Positions 53,439 through 63,362 of a DNA stretch of 64,000 bases are shown here, one piece after another (the first letter of the stretch is position 1; every line of letters begins with the position of its first letter). The position numbers were made by a program, and so were the translations under genes. The notes beneath the pieces are model-generated. The model had not been told where the DNA came from. It made no database searches and worked only from the letters and a program-made list of their open reading frames with translations. This DNA comes from Lachancea thermotolerans CBS 6340 (taxonomy: Eukaryota > Ascomycota > Saccharomycetes > Saccharomycetales > Saccharomycetaceae), in NCBI RefSeq assembly GCF_000142805.1, contig NC_013077.1, forward strand, positions 1 through 64,000, in the 5' to 3' direction.

Positions 53439-56400
53439 CGGGGTATGGTTGTGATAGATGAGATGGTTCTGCTGATAGAAGTAGATAAAACAAACACCTT
53501 TAACAGATTTCAAACTCCGGTGCTTGCGCTACCTTTTTATACATGAAGGCGCCGGCGCCATCATCCCAACGCGTCGAAGGCTCCATACGCACCAATTCCC
53601 AAGAAACAAGGAAGGTGAAACAACAGTTCCCTAAAATGTAAGCAAAGACGCGATTTCCCGCTTAGAAAAGGCCCACTTCCTCTCTGCACCGAAGAGGGGT
53701 CTTGTTTACGTTCACCTGTGCATGCGTCTGTAATTAGTGAAGTCATCAAACCCACGAGAAATTTCCTAGCTCTTCTGTCTGGAGAGGCTTTGCAGAAAGA
53801 GCACTCTTCGCGTTACAGCCGCTGTCGCTGTCGTTGATGCGGACTTACCGTTGGTTCACATACCGACCTGCACGGACACCGTGCGTTCCGAAACATAGCC
53901 TTTCTGCAGGTCTGACGCACGAACGGTGTTCGTAGGCAAGTACAGACCGAAAAAACAAATAGGCACGTTTCAGCCCGTATACCGTAATCATTCGCATGGA
54001 CATGTCAAATAAGAAAGGAGTCTCTGTTGTGTGTGAAAAGCGTTGCACTGCACGCACACACACGCACACATTGGAATTGTTACTATACGCCATTGCTGTG
54101 TTCCTGGAAGTCAGCGTTATTGGCCTTCTGGATGCCTCGCTCACAGTGTTCAAGCATGACATTATGTGCCTCGATGTGATTCGACGCAGCATGTCATGCA
54201 TCGGGTTTGTTCTGGAATATGCGTTTCATGCACTAATATGCGAGGAATCTTCTGTAGGCACAATAGGAACGATAAAACGTTCGTGAGAGAATGCAGACAT
54301 GACACTTCTACACCTAGTCGACTATGCGCGGAGCCAGTAATGAAAGATGCATGGAACCATTTTCGAGATGGATTCATATGGTGACGGTCAGAGGGCAATT
54401 ACGGTAACAGGATCGGTGTTCCAGCTGCGGATGGACGGTTGGACGACAGATACAGAGGGACGAAGATAACTTGGGGCCTCGACGGCGACGATAAATTCCA
54501 AACATAAAACGCGAAAGGGTGAGTGGCGACGTCCCTTAGCGACAGAAGTGCGAAAGGTTGAACAAGGCCCCAGACGACACGCGCGGAGTATTAGCGCGGA
54601 CACTTCTTCAAAAAGCGCCGTCCAAGCACCAGAGCAATCCCTCCTGGCTCAATGCGAAGACTGTCGCATGGGGAGGAGGGGAACCAAGTAAAACAAATAT
54701 TGCCCAACAGAGACGCGCCGAACGGGTACAGTGAGTCAAGCTCGAGAGCCCCGCGGCGGCCGCGGAGATGCTTTGGACGTTTGCGTGCTGGGCTCCTTCG
54801 GACCTTGAAGCCGATGGCGACGCGCGAAGGCGTGCGAAGAATGTTCGCTGGCACTGTTAGCAGTGGGTTCGGTGAAAAGCACGCGGGGAGCTGTGCGAAC
54901 TAGATACGCCCAAAACCTTGAGAGCCCTTTGTGCGCTGGTGTACCGGAAAGCGTCAGATCGTCGCCGTAACCCCGGAATGCTGCTAGGGCGGAACCGCCA
55001 GGACGAAATCTAGGGCGCCGCGGCCTGAGCTTGGCGCACAGAAGGCAGGCTCGCACTTAGCCGCCTTTGCTGCGACGCCAGTACTACATTCCCCGAACGA
55101 CAGGGTTTCGAGAGGTCGCCCGCAAGGGGCCCGAGGATCCAAGGCCTCGCACTATCCCGCGGTATGTGTGGCGAAGCTGGGGTCGCTGCTTGTTTGTAGA
55201 CACAGGACTGCTGTTTGGTCAACATGAAAGGCGCAGCCTAACCCGCGGCCTGCAAATTCATTCCTGTTACAGATGTTCGTTTGCTTGCTGCGTGTTTTGG
55301 CGAAATACGCTAACTTTTCTTCACTACATACTCTTGTCTATAGAAAAACAGGCGCTTGCTAAGAAGATACCCATGTACGATGCTGGTTGGGATGCGAGGG
55401 GACAACCCTGGAAGCCTTGTCCCTCGCAACTGGGCCTCGGCAAGCGCGTCGCAAATCCTCGAGCACGCTTGCGGGCGTGCGATAAATAGCGGGGCTCCGG
55501 GCCGTGTCGCGACGTCGTAATTCGCGCGCGGGCCAGCGCCCACGTGCGTAGCCTAAGGGACTTGTGTTGTCTGGCGCGGTCCGAGCGGTGCCGTGGTCAG
55601 AGCTGGCCTCTGGTACGATGCGCGCGCGGCGTGTGCGAAGCGCCGCGCAGGAGGCGCACTGGTGCCGGAGCCGGGTCGTGTGAACACGTGACCTGGACCG
55701 CGGGCCCTGTTTGCGGACCTCCTGTTCTCCGTACGTTCGTGCGCGCGCCGGTGCATGTGTGTATCTTTGTGTGTCTGTGCGAGTGTGCTCGTGCCCGGAA
55801 AACCGGACTACACGAACCACAGCGCGAGCGCCGCTGCGGACACCACTAGCACCCGCGACGCCTGTCTGCGCCACGACTCGGGCACCGCGCACGCTAGATT
55901 CAGTTCAATAGGGCAGTCAATCATTGTTCCTTTCTTTGTTTTCCGCTTCGCGAGATGGTCTGTCTGGTCTGTCGAGTCCGTCAAGTCCGTCAAGTCCTAC
56001 CGTTCCGAAAGACTTCTTCCCGTGGCCCTGGCACTCAGCGTTTCACACGCGCTTTAAATACTCGCCGGGCCCCCTCCCCACCGCCCGCGGACCTCCTGCC
56101 ACCGCCGCCCTCGCCGCCGCCGCCATTATCCTTGCGCAACGCTGGCTCCTCTCTGTTTGTTGTCCTATTGCACGCGCGCCTCAACGGTTTGGGTGTGCGC
56201 AAGCACCGCGCGCATCAAAGCGCCCGCACGGTCAGGACGCTGCATCGGCTCCGCCGCGCGACCCCGTCTGCGCCCACTCCGGTCTCAGCTTCTGCGAACA
56301 ATCGCTTCATCACCGAACCGCACGTATGATGCAAGAACAATCGACCTTGCGCGCGTTCTGGAAAGATGACTGCATGCCGTCGCAAATTTTTCCAATTCTG

Positions 56401-56697
56401 CGGACGCTGCGCAGGCACGGCGCGCACATCCTGGCGTAGCTGGTCTGTGCCACTGCGCTGTGCGTCCCTTGCCTACGGGTGCACTAAAATTTTTTTTCGC
56501 AGCACCAAGCCCGCGCTGTGGGCGAAGCCCGGGGAAGCTGGTCAGAGAAGGCGGGCTTCCGGTGTTGTTGTTATTTTTGTTGTTGTTGTTGTTGTTGTTG
56601 CCGTCGCAGTTGCTCCTGCTGTCGACGATGATCGCGCAGGCTGTGCAGCTGGGCGCGCAGCTGCGGACGGAGTGCGCGAGGCGCCGCGCAGCGCTGC
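53439..56697 (-). promoter_or_regulatory. 3.2 kb gene-free upstream region of the FLO11-type adhesin
   Basis: No supported gene lies between the adhesin and the ferric reductase, which is read in the same direction, so this region is adhesin promoter plus FRE 3' end. A TATAAAAA element is at 53534-53541, about 100 bp before the ATG. S. cerevisiae FLO11 is known for an unusually long promoter (about 3 kb) that also hosts regulatory non-coding RNAs. Open frames here up to 177 codons (55359-55892 minus) reflect high GC. Composition rises sharply near 54.5 kb. A TTG trinucleotide run is at about 56570-56600. Confidence 0.6.
53534..53541 (-). promoter_or_regulatory. TATA box of the adhesin gene
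   Basis: TATAAAAA on the minus strand, about 95-100 bp upstream of the ATG at 53438, a normal distance for yeast core promoters. Confidence 0.65.
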
Positions 56698-58713
56698 TCA
56701 CCACACCTGCAGCTCGTCGTAGTAGTCGACGCGGTGGGCGCTGCGCGCAATCTGCTCGGAGACGTAGCGGCGCACGAGATCGTCGAGCGCCGGGTTGGCG
56801 CACGAAGTCACGGCGATGGGGCCGTCGGCCGCGTCGCAGAAGCGGCGCACAATTTCGTGGACGCGGGGTCTGCCGTAGGAGACGACGAACTCGGCAGGCA
56901 CCCAGGCGGGACGCTGGGCGCCGGGCCGCGGGCGCGTCACGTGGATGCGCAGCTCGAAGCACGTGGTCGCGGCCGCGGCGCGCACGTGCTCCGCGGCGGC
57001 CAGCAGCGAGCCGTGCATGGACTCCAGCAGGCCCTCCGTGGGCACGGCCCACACAAAGGCGAAGCGGCGCACGTGACCGGGCGCCAGCGTGAGCTTCTGC
57101 AGGTAGCTCATGGGCCCCGGGATGCCCGCGCCGCTGGAGACCACGAGCACGTTGCGGTAGGTCTGCAGCGGCGCCTCGTGGCCGTAGGGCCCCTCCAGGG
57201 CCAGGCGCAGCGGGACCTTGGCGCCGTCGCGTGGCAGCGCGCGCAGCAGGTCGCGGGTCAGGCCCTCCTTGGCCTTGAGCAGGATCTCGAGGCCTTCGCC
57301 CGCGCGCATCAGCGTGAACGGGTGCGACTGCCAGAACCAGCGGCGGCCCTGCACGTGCAGGAACGCGTAGCAGCCGGGGAAGAAGCGGAAGCGGCTGAAG
57401 TCGACGTGCGGAACGACGATCTTGTAGATGTGGTCCTCGGCGGAGATCACGTGCGCGTAGCCGTGGGTGTAGCCGCCGAAGCGGAAGAACAGGCGCCACA
57501 GGCGCAGCGCGCGGTCCGAGCCCCAGATGCCCAGGGCAAGGTAGATCCAGCCCAGCCAGCCGAACTCCGCGCAGTGCTTCAGGCAGGCGACCAGGAAGAG
57601 CAGGGCCAGGGTCACGTGCAGCACGACGAAGACCTCGTACCAGCGCGCCTTGATGGAGTGCGCCGAGTGCACGAGCAGCGCGGCGCAGGCCAGGGTCGCG
57701 TAGATGCCCCAGCGCCAGTAGGCGAAGTCGTAGAACATGGAAGCCACGGGCTCCGGCTGGCCGTAGATGCCGTAGACGAACCACAGCAGCGCGTGCGCCA
57801 GCGAGTGCAGCGCCATGGTGCGCGAGGCCCACTTATGGAAGAACATCATGCTCGAGAAGGGCATTCCGGTGAGCCACTGGAGCGCGTTGTTCCTGCCCGC
57901 CAGCAGGACCGTGAGCGGGATCAGGCCGAAGCCCAGCCCGCCGGTGCGGTTCGCGACGCACTTCAGGAGGAACATCGCCTTGGTGTCGAACCCGGTGCTG
58001 ACAAGCGGGTAGTTGTAGCACGCCAGCGCCACGTTGAGCGCGAGGAAGGCAGCCAGCAGCACGGCCTCGCCACGCGTCGGCAGCAGCACACGGTAGAACG
58101 GCAGCGTCCGGGTCTCGCCGTGGTGCGCGGTGCCGAAAATGGACGGCACCAGCAGCTTGGCGCGCACGAAGCGCGTCACCTTGTCGTTGGCCCGCGAGTG
58201 CTTGGCAACGGCCGCAATTACAACGGCCGCCGCAACGGCCAGGTTGATCAGCAGGCTGAAGCTGAACGCCGCGGAAAAGTTGTAGTAGATGTAGTGGAAA
58301 TACTTCAGGTTGGCGAGCATCGTGCGCTCGGGCAGCACAATAGGCGTCGCGAGCGGCTGGCCGTATCCCACGGACGCGCCGTCGCGCAGAAACCGCGTCC
58401 CGTTCTCCAAGGCTGCTGCATAGTCTTCGAGTGTCAGTTGCGAGCCCGCGAAGAGCGAGCAGTACTTCGTGAAGGGCGCCAGCTTTTCTTCCACCGAGCC
58501 TTCGGCGCCATAGGTGACAAAACATTGCAGAGCGGTTTGCATCGACGGTGCGTACTGGCCACAGGCCTTGCCGTAGAACGGGCCCCCCTCGTCGCCGTTC
58601 CAGAGCCACGCGTATCGGTTAACCTCTGATACGCAGGTGATCATCAGCTGCAGTGACTCGGGCAGAGGCCTCGAATGAAAGGACAAAGCGACGGCTCGTA
58701 AGGCGTTGGACAT
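56698..58713 (-). CDS. FRE-family ferric/cupric reductase
   Basis: A 671-residue integral membrane reductase; the ATG at 58713 is used (frame open eight codons further only to a GTG). An extracellular Cys-containing N-terminal domain (about 25-140) precedes the membrane domain. The bis-heme histidines are His293/His307 and His366/His380, each pair 14 residues apart. FAD site: HPFT at 464-467. NADPH sites: 'EGPYG' at 507-511, 'SSGAGIPGP' at 527-535 (usual GGTGLPGP) and 'SCANP' at 637-641 (usual CGPP). The C-terminal 'YYDELQVW' resembles the 'YFEEYQCW' end of Fre2. It passes electrons from NADPH across the plasma membrane to reduce Fe3+/Cu2+. The N-terminal signal sequence is weak. Very GC-rich, with strong G/C third-position bias. 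Confidence 0.93.
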   Translation of the reverse strand: MSNALRAVALSFHSRPLPESLQLMITCVSEVNRYAWLWNGDEGGPFYGKACGQYAPSMQTALQCFVTYGAEGSVEEKLAPFTKYCSLFAGSQLTLEDYAAALENGTRFLRDGASVGYGQPLATPIVLPERTMLANLKYFHYIYYNFSAAFSFSLLINLAVAAAVVIAAVAKHSRANDKVTRFVRAKLLVPSIFGTAHHGETRTLPFYRVLLPTRGEAVLLAAFLALNVALACYNYPLVSTGFDTKAMFLLKCVANRTGGLGFGLIPLTVLLAGRNNALQWLTGMPFSSMMFFHKWASRTMALHSLAHALLWFVYGIYGQPEPVASMFYDFAYWRWGIYATLACAALLVHSAHSIKARWYEVFVVLHVTLALLFLVACLKHCAEFGWLGWIYLALGIWGSDRALRLWRLFFRFGGYTHGYAHVISAEDHIYKIVVPHVDFSRFRFFPGCYAFLHVQGRRWFWQSHPFTLMRAGEGLEILLKAKEGLTRDLLRALPRDGAKVPLRLALEGPYGHEAPLQTYRNVLVVSSGAGIPGPMSYLQKLTLAPGHVRRFAFVWAVPTEGLLESMHGSLLAAAEHVRAAAATTCFELRIHVTRPRPGAQRPAWVPAEFVVSYGRPRVHEIVRRFCDAADGPIAVTSCANPALDDLVRRYVSEQIARSAHRVDYYDELQVW

Positions 58714-59311
58714 GCTTGTGGTGGTGAACAATCGCACCTCTCTCTATCTCTGGCGTGCAACTCAACCGCAGGATCAACCGCTTTGTGCTATAGTGGTCCG
58801 GAGCTGTCTTGATAGAATCATCATTGTAATGTTTTCGACAATGCATTAAATACCGAAATGCACCCACAATGATATAAACTTTAAACAGGGTCTTGAACGG
58901 CGCTGAACAAACAAATAAGAAATAACCGAAACAAAACCCGATATAAGTCGTGGTAACTACAGGCATTCTCAGAAGGGATGAGCTGTGTTGAGTGACAGCG
59001 CTGGTTTCTGTTAAGTTCTTGTTAAAATGTATGAATAAATAATATTAACAAATATATTCGACAAAAGCGTTGCATGCGCAAGAAGCCTGGAAAAGCAGGG
59101 AAGTGGGGTAAAAATCTGGGCTTTCCAGAAACCAGCCGTAGTTGGGGGAAAGCCGCTCCCTTTCCTTGCGCCGCAGCGGTGCTCTTTTAGTGAAATAGTC
59201 AAGATGGTTATCGTGGTTTTAGGCGTAAAAATCATCGCATTTGTGTGCAATTTGTGCAGAGAGAGGCGGGAAGCCGGGGTGCCGGGAATCCGGGAGCCAG
59301 GCCGAGACCGT
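58714..59311. other. intergenic: FRE promoter and QCR2 3' end
   Basis: Noticeably less GC-rich than FRE. A 115-codon minus-strand frame (58619-58966) overlaps the FRE start and is not recognised. Confidence 0.5.
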
Positions 59312-60421
59312 TTACAATTCGTCGGCGAATGGCAATTTGGCGACATCGCCCACGGCAGCGTAGCTGAATTTGCCCAACTTGAAGTCCTTGACGTTGTCGA
59401 GCGAGAGCTGGACGGGGAAGGCCGCAGTCTCGTTGTGCAGCGCCAGCTGCAAAGCGGCAGCGCCCTTGGCAGCGGAGATGTCCTTACCGGTCTTCAGGGT
59501 GGCGACGACCTTCTTGATGTTCTCGGAAACAACGGCAGCGTCGGAGCCCTTGACGTAGAGCGAGAACAGACCGGCGTTGGAGTACTGGTCGAGTTTGGCC
59601 TTAGTGACCAATGGAGATAGATCGCTCAAGGCAGAGGTTAGGTAGGTAGCCAAGACCTGGTAGGTGGCGAAGTCGGCCTTGGCCACTGGCACGGCGATAG
59701 CGGCCACGGAGTCGCCCTCGGCGGATCTCAGACGGGTCTCGCCGACGAAGGTCTTTGGGGTTGCCTCCTTGGCCAGAGAGGTGCCTTGAGGCAGCGAAGC
59801 GAACAGCGAGTCGTTGACGAAGCGCTTGAGGTCGCTCTCGTTGACGCCCTGGCCCGCGATCTCGATGTTGTCACGTGTGTACACCTTGTCTGCGTACGCC
59901 TTGATGTCGTCGAGCGAAACCTTCTGGACGGCGTCGTACAAGACCGCGTTACCGAGGTCGCTGCGGAACACAGTGCTGTACAGCAGGTTCTCGGCGCTCT
60001 TCACTGGGCACGCCTGCGCGACGGCTAGGTCGTGGTGCGCAGCAGGCAACACGGACTCTGGCAACTCGTGTGGTCTGTAAGAGGTCTTGTACACAACGTC
60101 GCCCAGCGCGCTGACGTAGTAGGGCAGATCCTCCTTCAGGAAAGTGGCCTTCAAAGTGATGTACTCACGGTCGACCGTCGATTCGAAACGACCGCCCAGT
60201 AGCTCGGACTCGCGCACCAGACGCAACGCAGACTTGTTGCCGGTGTTGTGGAAGTTGAATCTCGACAACAAGTGCGCCAAACCCTCCTTGGGGGCATAAC
60301 GCGCGCCGGCGTGCACACGCACGGCTAGGGTAGACACCTTGCTTGCGCTGTCCTTGGCGGAGATGTGGTAGTGACGCGCTAGCTGTCTGGCGCCTGCCAT
60401 TCTAGTTCTTGACCCAATCAT
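59312..60421 (-). CDS. QCR2: ubiquinol-cytochrome c reductase core protein 2
   Basis: A 369-residue protein matching S. cerevisiae Qcr2 (368 residues) along its length: '[23 protein letters not shown]', '[34 protein letters not shown]', 'SVAAIAVPV', '[17 protein letters not shown]' and 'LPFADEL'. It is a subunit of respiratory complex III on the matrix side of the inner mitochondrial membrane. It belongs to the M16 peptidase fold but without the HxxEH zinc site, as expected for core 2. I chose the ATG at 60421 because it gives the family length with an Arg-rich presequence; the ATG at 60400 is a possible alternative, and the frame is open further upstream without another ATG. Codon use is strongly biased, fitting high expression. 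Confidence 0.95.
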   Translation of the reverse strand: MIGSRTRMAGARQLARHYHISAKDSASKVSTLAVRVHAGARYAPKEGLAHLLSRFNFHNTGNKSALRLVRESELLGGRFESTVDREYITLKATFLKEDLPYYVSALGDVVYKTSYRPHELPESVLPAAHHDLAVAQACPVKSAENLLYSTVFRSDLGNAVLYDAVQKVSLDDIKAYADKVYTRDNIEIAGQGVNESDLKRFVNDSLFASLPQGTSLAKEATPKTFVGETRLRSAEGDSVAAIAVPVAKADFATYQVLATYLTSALSDLSPLVTKAKLDQYSNAGLFSLYVKGSDAAVVSENIKKVVATLKTGKDISAAKGAAALQLALHNETAAFPVQLSLDNVKDFKLGKFSYAAVGDVAKLPFADEL

Positions 60422-61420
60422 TATTCCAGATGTTTCCAGTAAGTACCTCCCTGTTGTAAAGTCCTGTATGTGACGGTGGTGACCCTCTTGGAACCTCAAT
60501 CCTCTAGCTTCGGGAAGTCCTTCTGCTAAGTTGATGCGCCAGACCTTGAAAAATCTTTCTATCGATATTACCGGGCTATTGAACTAGCTGCCAAATAAAG
60601 CGATATGATTGGTGCACACCGAAAAACATAGAAAACCTAGGGAAAAAGGCGCCTGATGGGTGCCCTAGAAGCATCTCCGTTCTGCCCGCGCCACGGGGCA
60701 TTGAATGGTGCCCCTTGGCGGCCCTCGGCGCGTCGCGGGCGCTGCCGGAAAATCCAGGCGAAGGGCCGGAGGCCAAACAAGCCAGATATCACGTGCTGAA
60801 TATAGCAACACGAACCGTACATAAAGACATTCATATACCACGTGACGAACTAATATCGGATCACGTGACTTTGTTTCCCGTTTGTTTCTCGATTGTTTCC
60901 TAATAAATGTTTCCAGGATTCGCCAAAACCGCATAAATAATATTTTGAGACTCCGCGAGTGAGTTAAAATGTGAGTTAGAATGAGTTACCTAAGAAGGAC
61001 TCGGCGACAGCGCTGGAGTGACAGCAAGTCCGGGCACCAACGCGAGAAAAAAGCCTAGGTGTCTCGATGCGTTGAAAACAGAGCTTAACAGCGAGACAGC
61101 AGGGGCGTGAGCAGGTGCAGGCTTGTGGGAACGGCGGGCGTAGGCACTATGTGCTTTATGCGCCCGCCAGGCGCAGCGACCGCATTAGAATTCGCGCAGA
61201 GCACCAGCGACAGCACAGAGCTCGAAAGGCCCCAGTTAGCATGGGAAGTTCAGGACAATGGAGGGCCTGCTGGTGGGACAGTTTTTTCTCATCTCATCGC
61301 ACTTTCTTCACATGATCTACACACGGCGAAGTTGATGAAAATTTTGGTAATATTGACATCCTAGATCAAAGCTCATCGCATTGATTTGAAGCGCCCCAGA
61401 AGTAGCAAGCGCGGCGTCCA
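60422..61420. promoter_or_regulatory. divergent QCR2/RPC82 promoter with HAP box and three E-boxes
   Basis: CACGTG occurs at 60790-60795, 60839-60844 and 60862-60867. An ATTGG (CCAAT on the minus strand) at 60608-60612, about 190 bp before QCR2, is a candidate Hap2/3/4/5 site, the usual activator of respiratory genes. The CACGTG trio is a candidate Cbf1-type platform. No gene is seen. Confidence 0.7.
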
Positions 61421-63292
61421 ATGGCTACAAATTCTGCTTCTCCCGAGTCCCTCGATGACAAGGAAGTGATCAACGGCTCTGTGGCGTCTCTCGAGGCGCG
61501 TGGTCTCAATCCAGAGAGCTTTCTCTACCGGGAGCTTTGCAAGACACACCTGGGTGAGCGGGCGGCCGCGGTGATGAACATGCTAGTCTCCAAGGGTCGC
61601 TTGAGTGCGCGCGAACTGTGCGATCGGCTCGACATGGATTTAAAGAGTGTCAAGCGCATTTTGGTCTCACTCGTGCAGCTGCGATGCGTGCAGTACTGCG
61701 CCGAAACCAGCGTGTCCGGGCGCACCACCGTCTATTACAGCTACTGCGAGGACGGCCTGCTGCTGATGCTATACGCGGGCGAGATCGTCGAGGCCATGCA
61801 GGTGCACTTCCAGTCGGACCTGGCAGCTCAGATCGTACAGAACGTACTTGCTCTAGGCTCGCTGACCTTGAAGGCATACCTGAGCTCAGGCCTCTCCGAG
61901 GTGTCACCTTCTGAGGTGTCTGCGTACTTCCTGAGGCTTTTCGAGGCCGGCTTCCTTGTACCGCTTACAGCCAATGATTATTGTCCTGTAAGTGAACTGT
62001 GGACGCGGCTCTACAAGAAGGAGTACGACCTCATTCCGAAGAACTCGACCTTGTCTGATCTCAAGAAAAGGACAGAGGCCAAGCAGAAGGCCAAGAAACA
62101 GTTCTACCAGCTAGTCGGCCCCCCTGATGCCTCGAGCTTCATAGTGACTGATCCTAGAACCTCTCTAAGACAGGTCGCCGATTCCGTGCCGCTGACTTTC
62201 AGCTTGGGCAGGTACTTAAAGCTCAAAAGATCCAAGCAGCTGGTTCAGTTTTCCGCTGCCAAAGTTGGCAAGGTCCCTGCCGCTCTTTACAAAATTGCCC
62301 TTCGCATGACGGAGCGGTCTTCTCCCGAAATAACTGATCCTCTCACCAAGACAGGCCTTCTACAAGATGCAGACGAACTCGCGGCTACTCAAGACGAGGC
62401 AGCGCGAGCAGAAGAAAAGAATCCGGGAGTTACCTTCAATGCCATGGATATATCAAAACACCTCAGCGACGATATAGATCTCAGAGGCACGATCGCCTCT
62501 CAAATGAAGCGGCAGAGGCCGAGTTCAGCCGAGGTCCAGTCTCACAAAAGAGTCAAAACAGAAGACGGCTTCGTGGTTCCTCCTCCACCAGCCAATAACG
62601 GCGCTGAAGCCGACGAAATGGCAGATGACAACATTGATCTCGATTTGGACGACAGCGACACAGACCCTCATTCTGTCACTCTCATCAACGGGCACTTGAA
62701 GTTGCTTGCAAGCTCTACTGTTTCCTTCCTACAGGAGCCTCAACCGGGCTTGTACTACGTGCCTTACACTAGGCTCATGCCGTTGCTAAAGTCCTCAGTG
62801 TATGAGGCGCTTCTGAGTTACACGCTAGGTGGGTCTGCATGTAGAATCCTCCGCTGTATTCGTGACAACAACTTAGCGACAGAGAAGCTCATTAACTCCA
62901 CGGCATTGATGAGGGAGAAAGACATCAGATCTGTTATTGCCACCTTGATTAGGTACAATGCCGTTGAAATCCAAGAAGTCCCCCGGACGGCTGATAGAGC
63001 TGCGTCCAGGTCAGTCTTTCTATTTCGAAACAACCCAAGGCACGCATACGACTTCATGACCAAGAACCTCACCTGGAACATTGCAAATCTTTATCACAAA
63101 ATCGAAGATTTAAAAAGCGAAAACTCGACCCTTCTCCAAAAGGCTAATCGTGAAGACGTGAAAGGTAAAGAAACGGAGCTCTTGCTTCCAAGCGAGCTTA
63201 ATCAGCTGAAGATGGTGAACGAGCGTGAGCTCAATGCATTAACAAGAACCCAAAGACTTCTTTTGCTTTGGGAAGTATTCAGGTTTTTTTAA
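61421..63292 (+). CDS. RPC82: RNA polymerase III subunit C82
   Basis: A 623-residue protein (S. cerevisiae Rpc82 has 654). The N-terminus has the first winged helix, 'FLYRELCKTHLGERAAAVMNMLVSKGRLSARELCDRLDMDLKSVKR'. Further winged helices lie around 130-190 and 440-560, an acidic linker around 375-420 ('DDNIDLDLDDSDTDPH') and a C-terminal coiled coil with 'LYHKIEDLKSENSTLLQK'. Rpc82 forms the C82/C34/C31 subcomplex that recruits Pol III to TFIIIB and helps open the promoter. Nuclear. Identity is supported by position: divergent from QCR2 and convergent with SKI3, as I recall for S. cerevisiae. Start: ATG at 61421, directly before the first conserved segment. Confidence 0.94.
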   Translation: MATNSASPESLDDKEVINGSVASLEARGLNPESFLYRELCKTHLGERAAAVMNMLVSKGRLSARELCDRLDMDLKSVKRILVSLVQLRCVQYCAETSVSGRTTVYYSYCEDGLLLMLYAGEIVEAMQVHFQSDLAAQIVQNVLALGSLTLKAYLSSGLSEVSPSEVSAYFLRLFEAGFLVPLTANDYCPVSELWTRLYKKEYDLIPKNSTLSDLKKRTEAKQKAKKQFYQLVGPPDASSFIVTDPRTSLRQVADSVPLTFSLGRYLKLKRSKQLVQFSAAKVGKVPAALYKIALRMTERSSPEITDPLTKTGLLQDADELAATQDEAARAEEKNPGVTFNAMDISKHLSDDIDLRGTIASQMKRQRPSSAEVQSHKRVKTEDGFVVPPPPANNGAEADEMADDNIDLDLDDSDTDPHSVTLINGHLKLLASSTVSFLQEPQPGLYYVPYTRLMPLLKSSVYEALLSYTLGGSACRILRCIRDNNLATEKLINSTALMREKDIRSVIATLIRYNAVEIQEVPRTADRAASRSVFLFRNNPRHAYDFMTKNLTWNIANLYHKIEDLKSENSTLLQKANREDVKGKETELLLPSELNQLKMVNERELNALTRTQRLLLLWEVFRFF

Positions 63293-63362
63293 ACCGTACT
63301 AGCGTAGTTTGCCGCAGGTTTATCTATATCTCCAATATATCAATTGCATAGGGGGTCGTCCC

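Noticed and set aside
55359-56439. Several frames of 100-177 codons in the region upstream of the adhesin
   Set aside because: High GC makes stops rare; the frames are Arg/Ala/Pro-rich, overlap on both strands and show no family features.
56285-57832. 515-codon minus-strand frame overlapping FRE
   Set aside because: Shadow frame of the GC-rich FRE gene; Arg/Ala/Leu-rich composition with no domain.
56734-58629. 631-codon plus-strand frame opposite FRE
   Set aside because: Antisense shadow caused by the strong G/C third-position bias of FRE.
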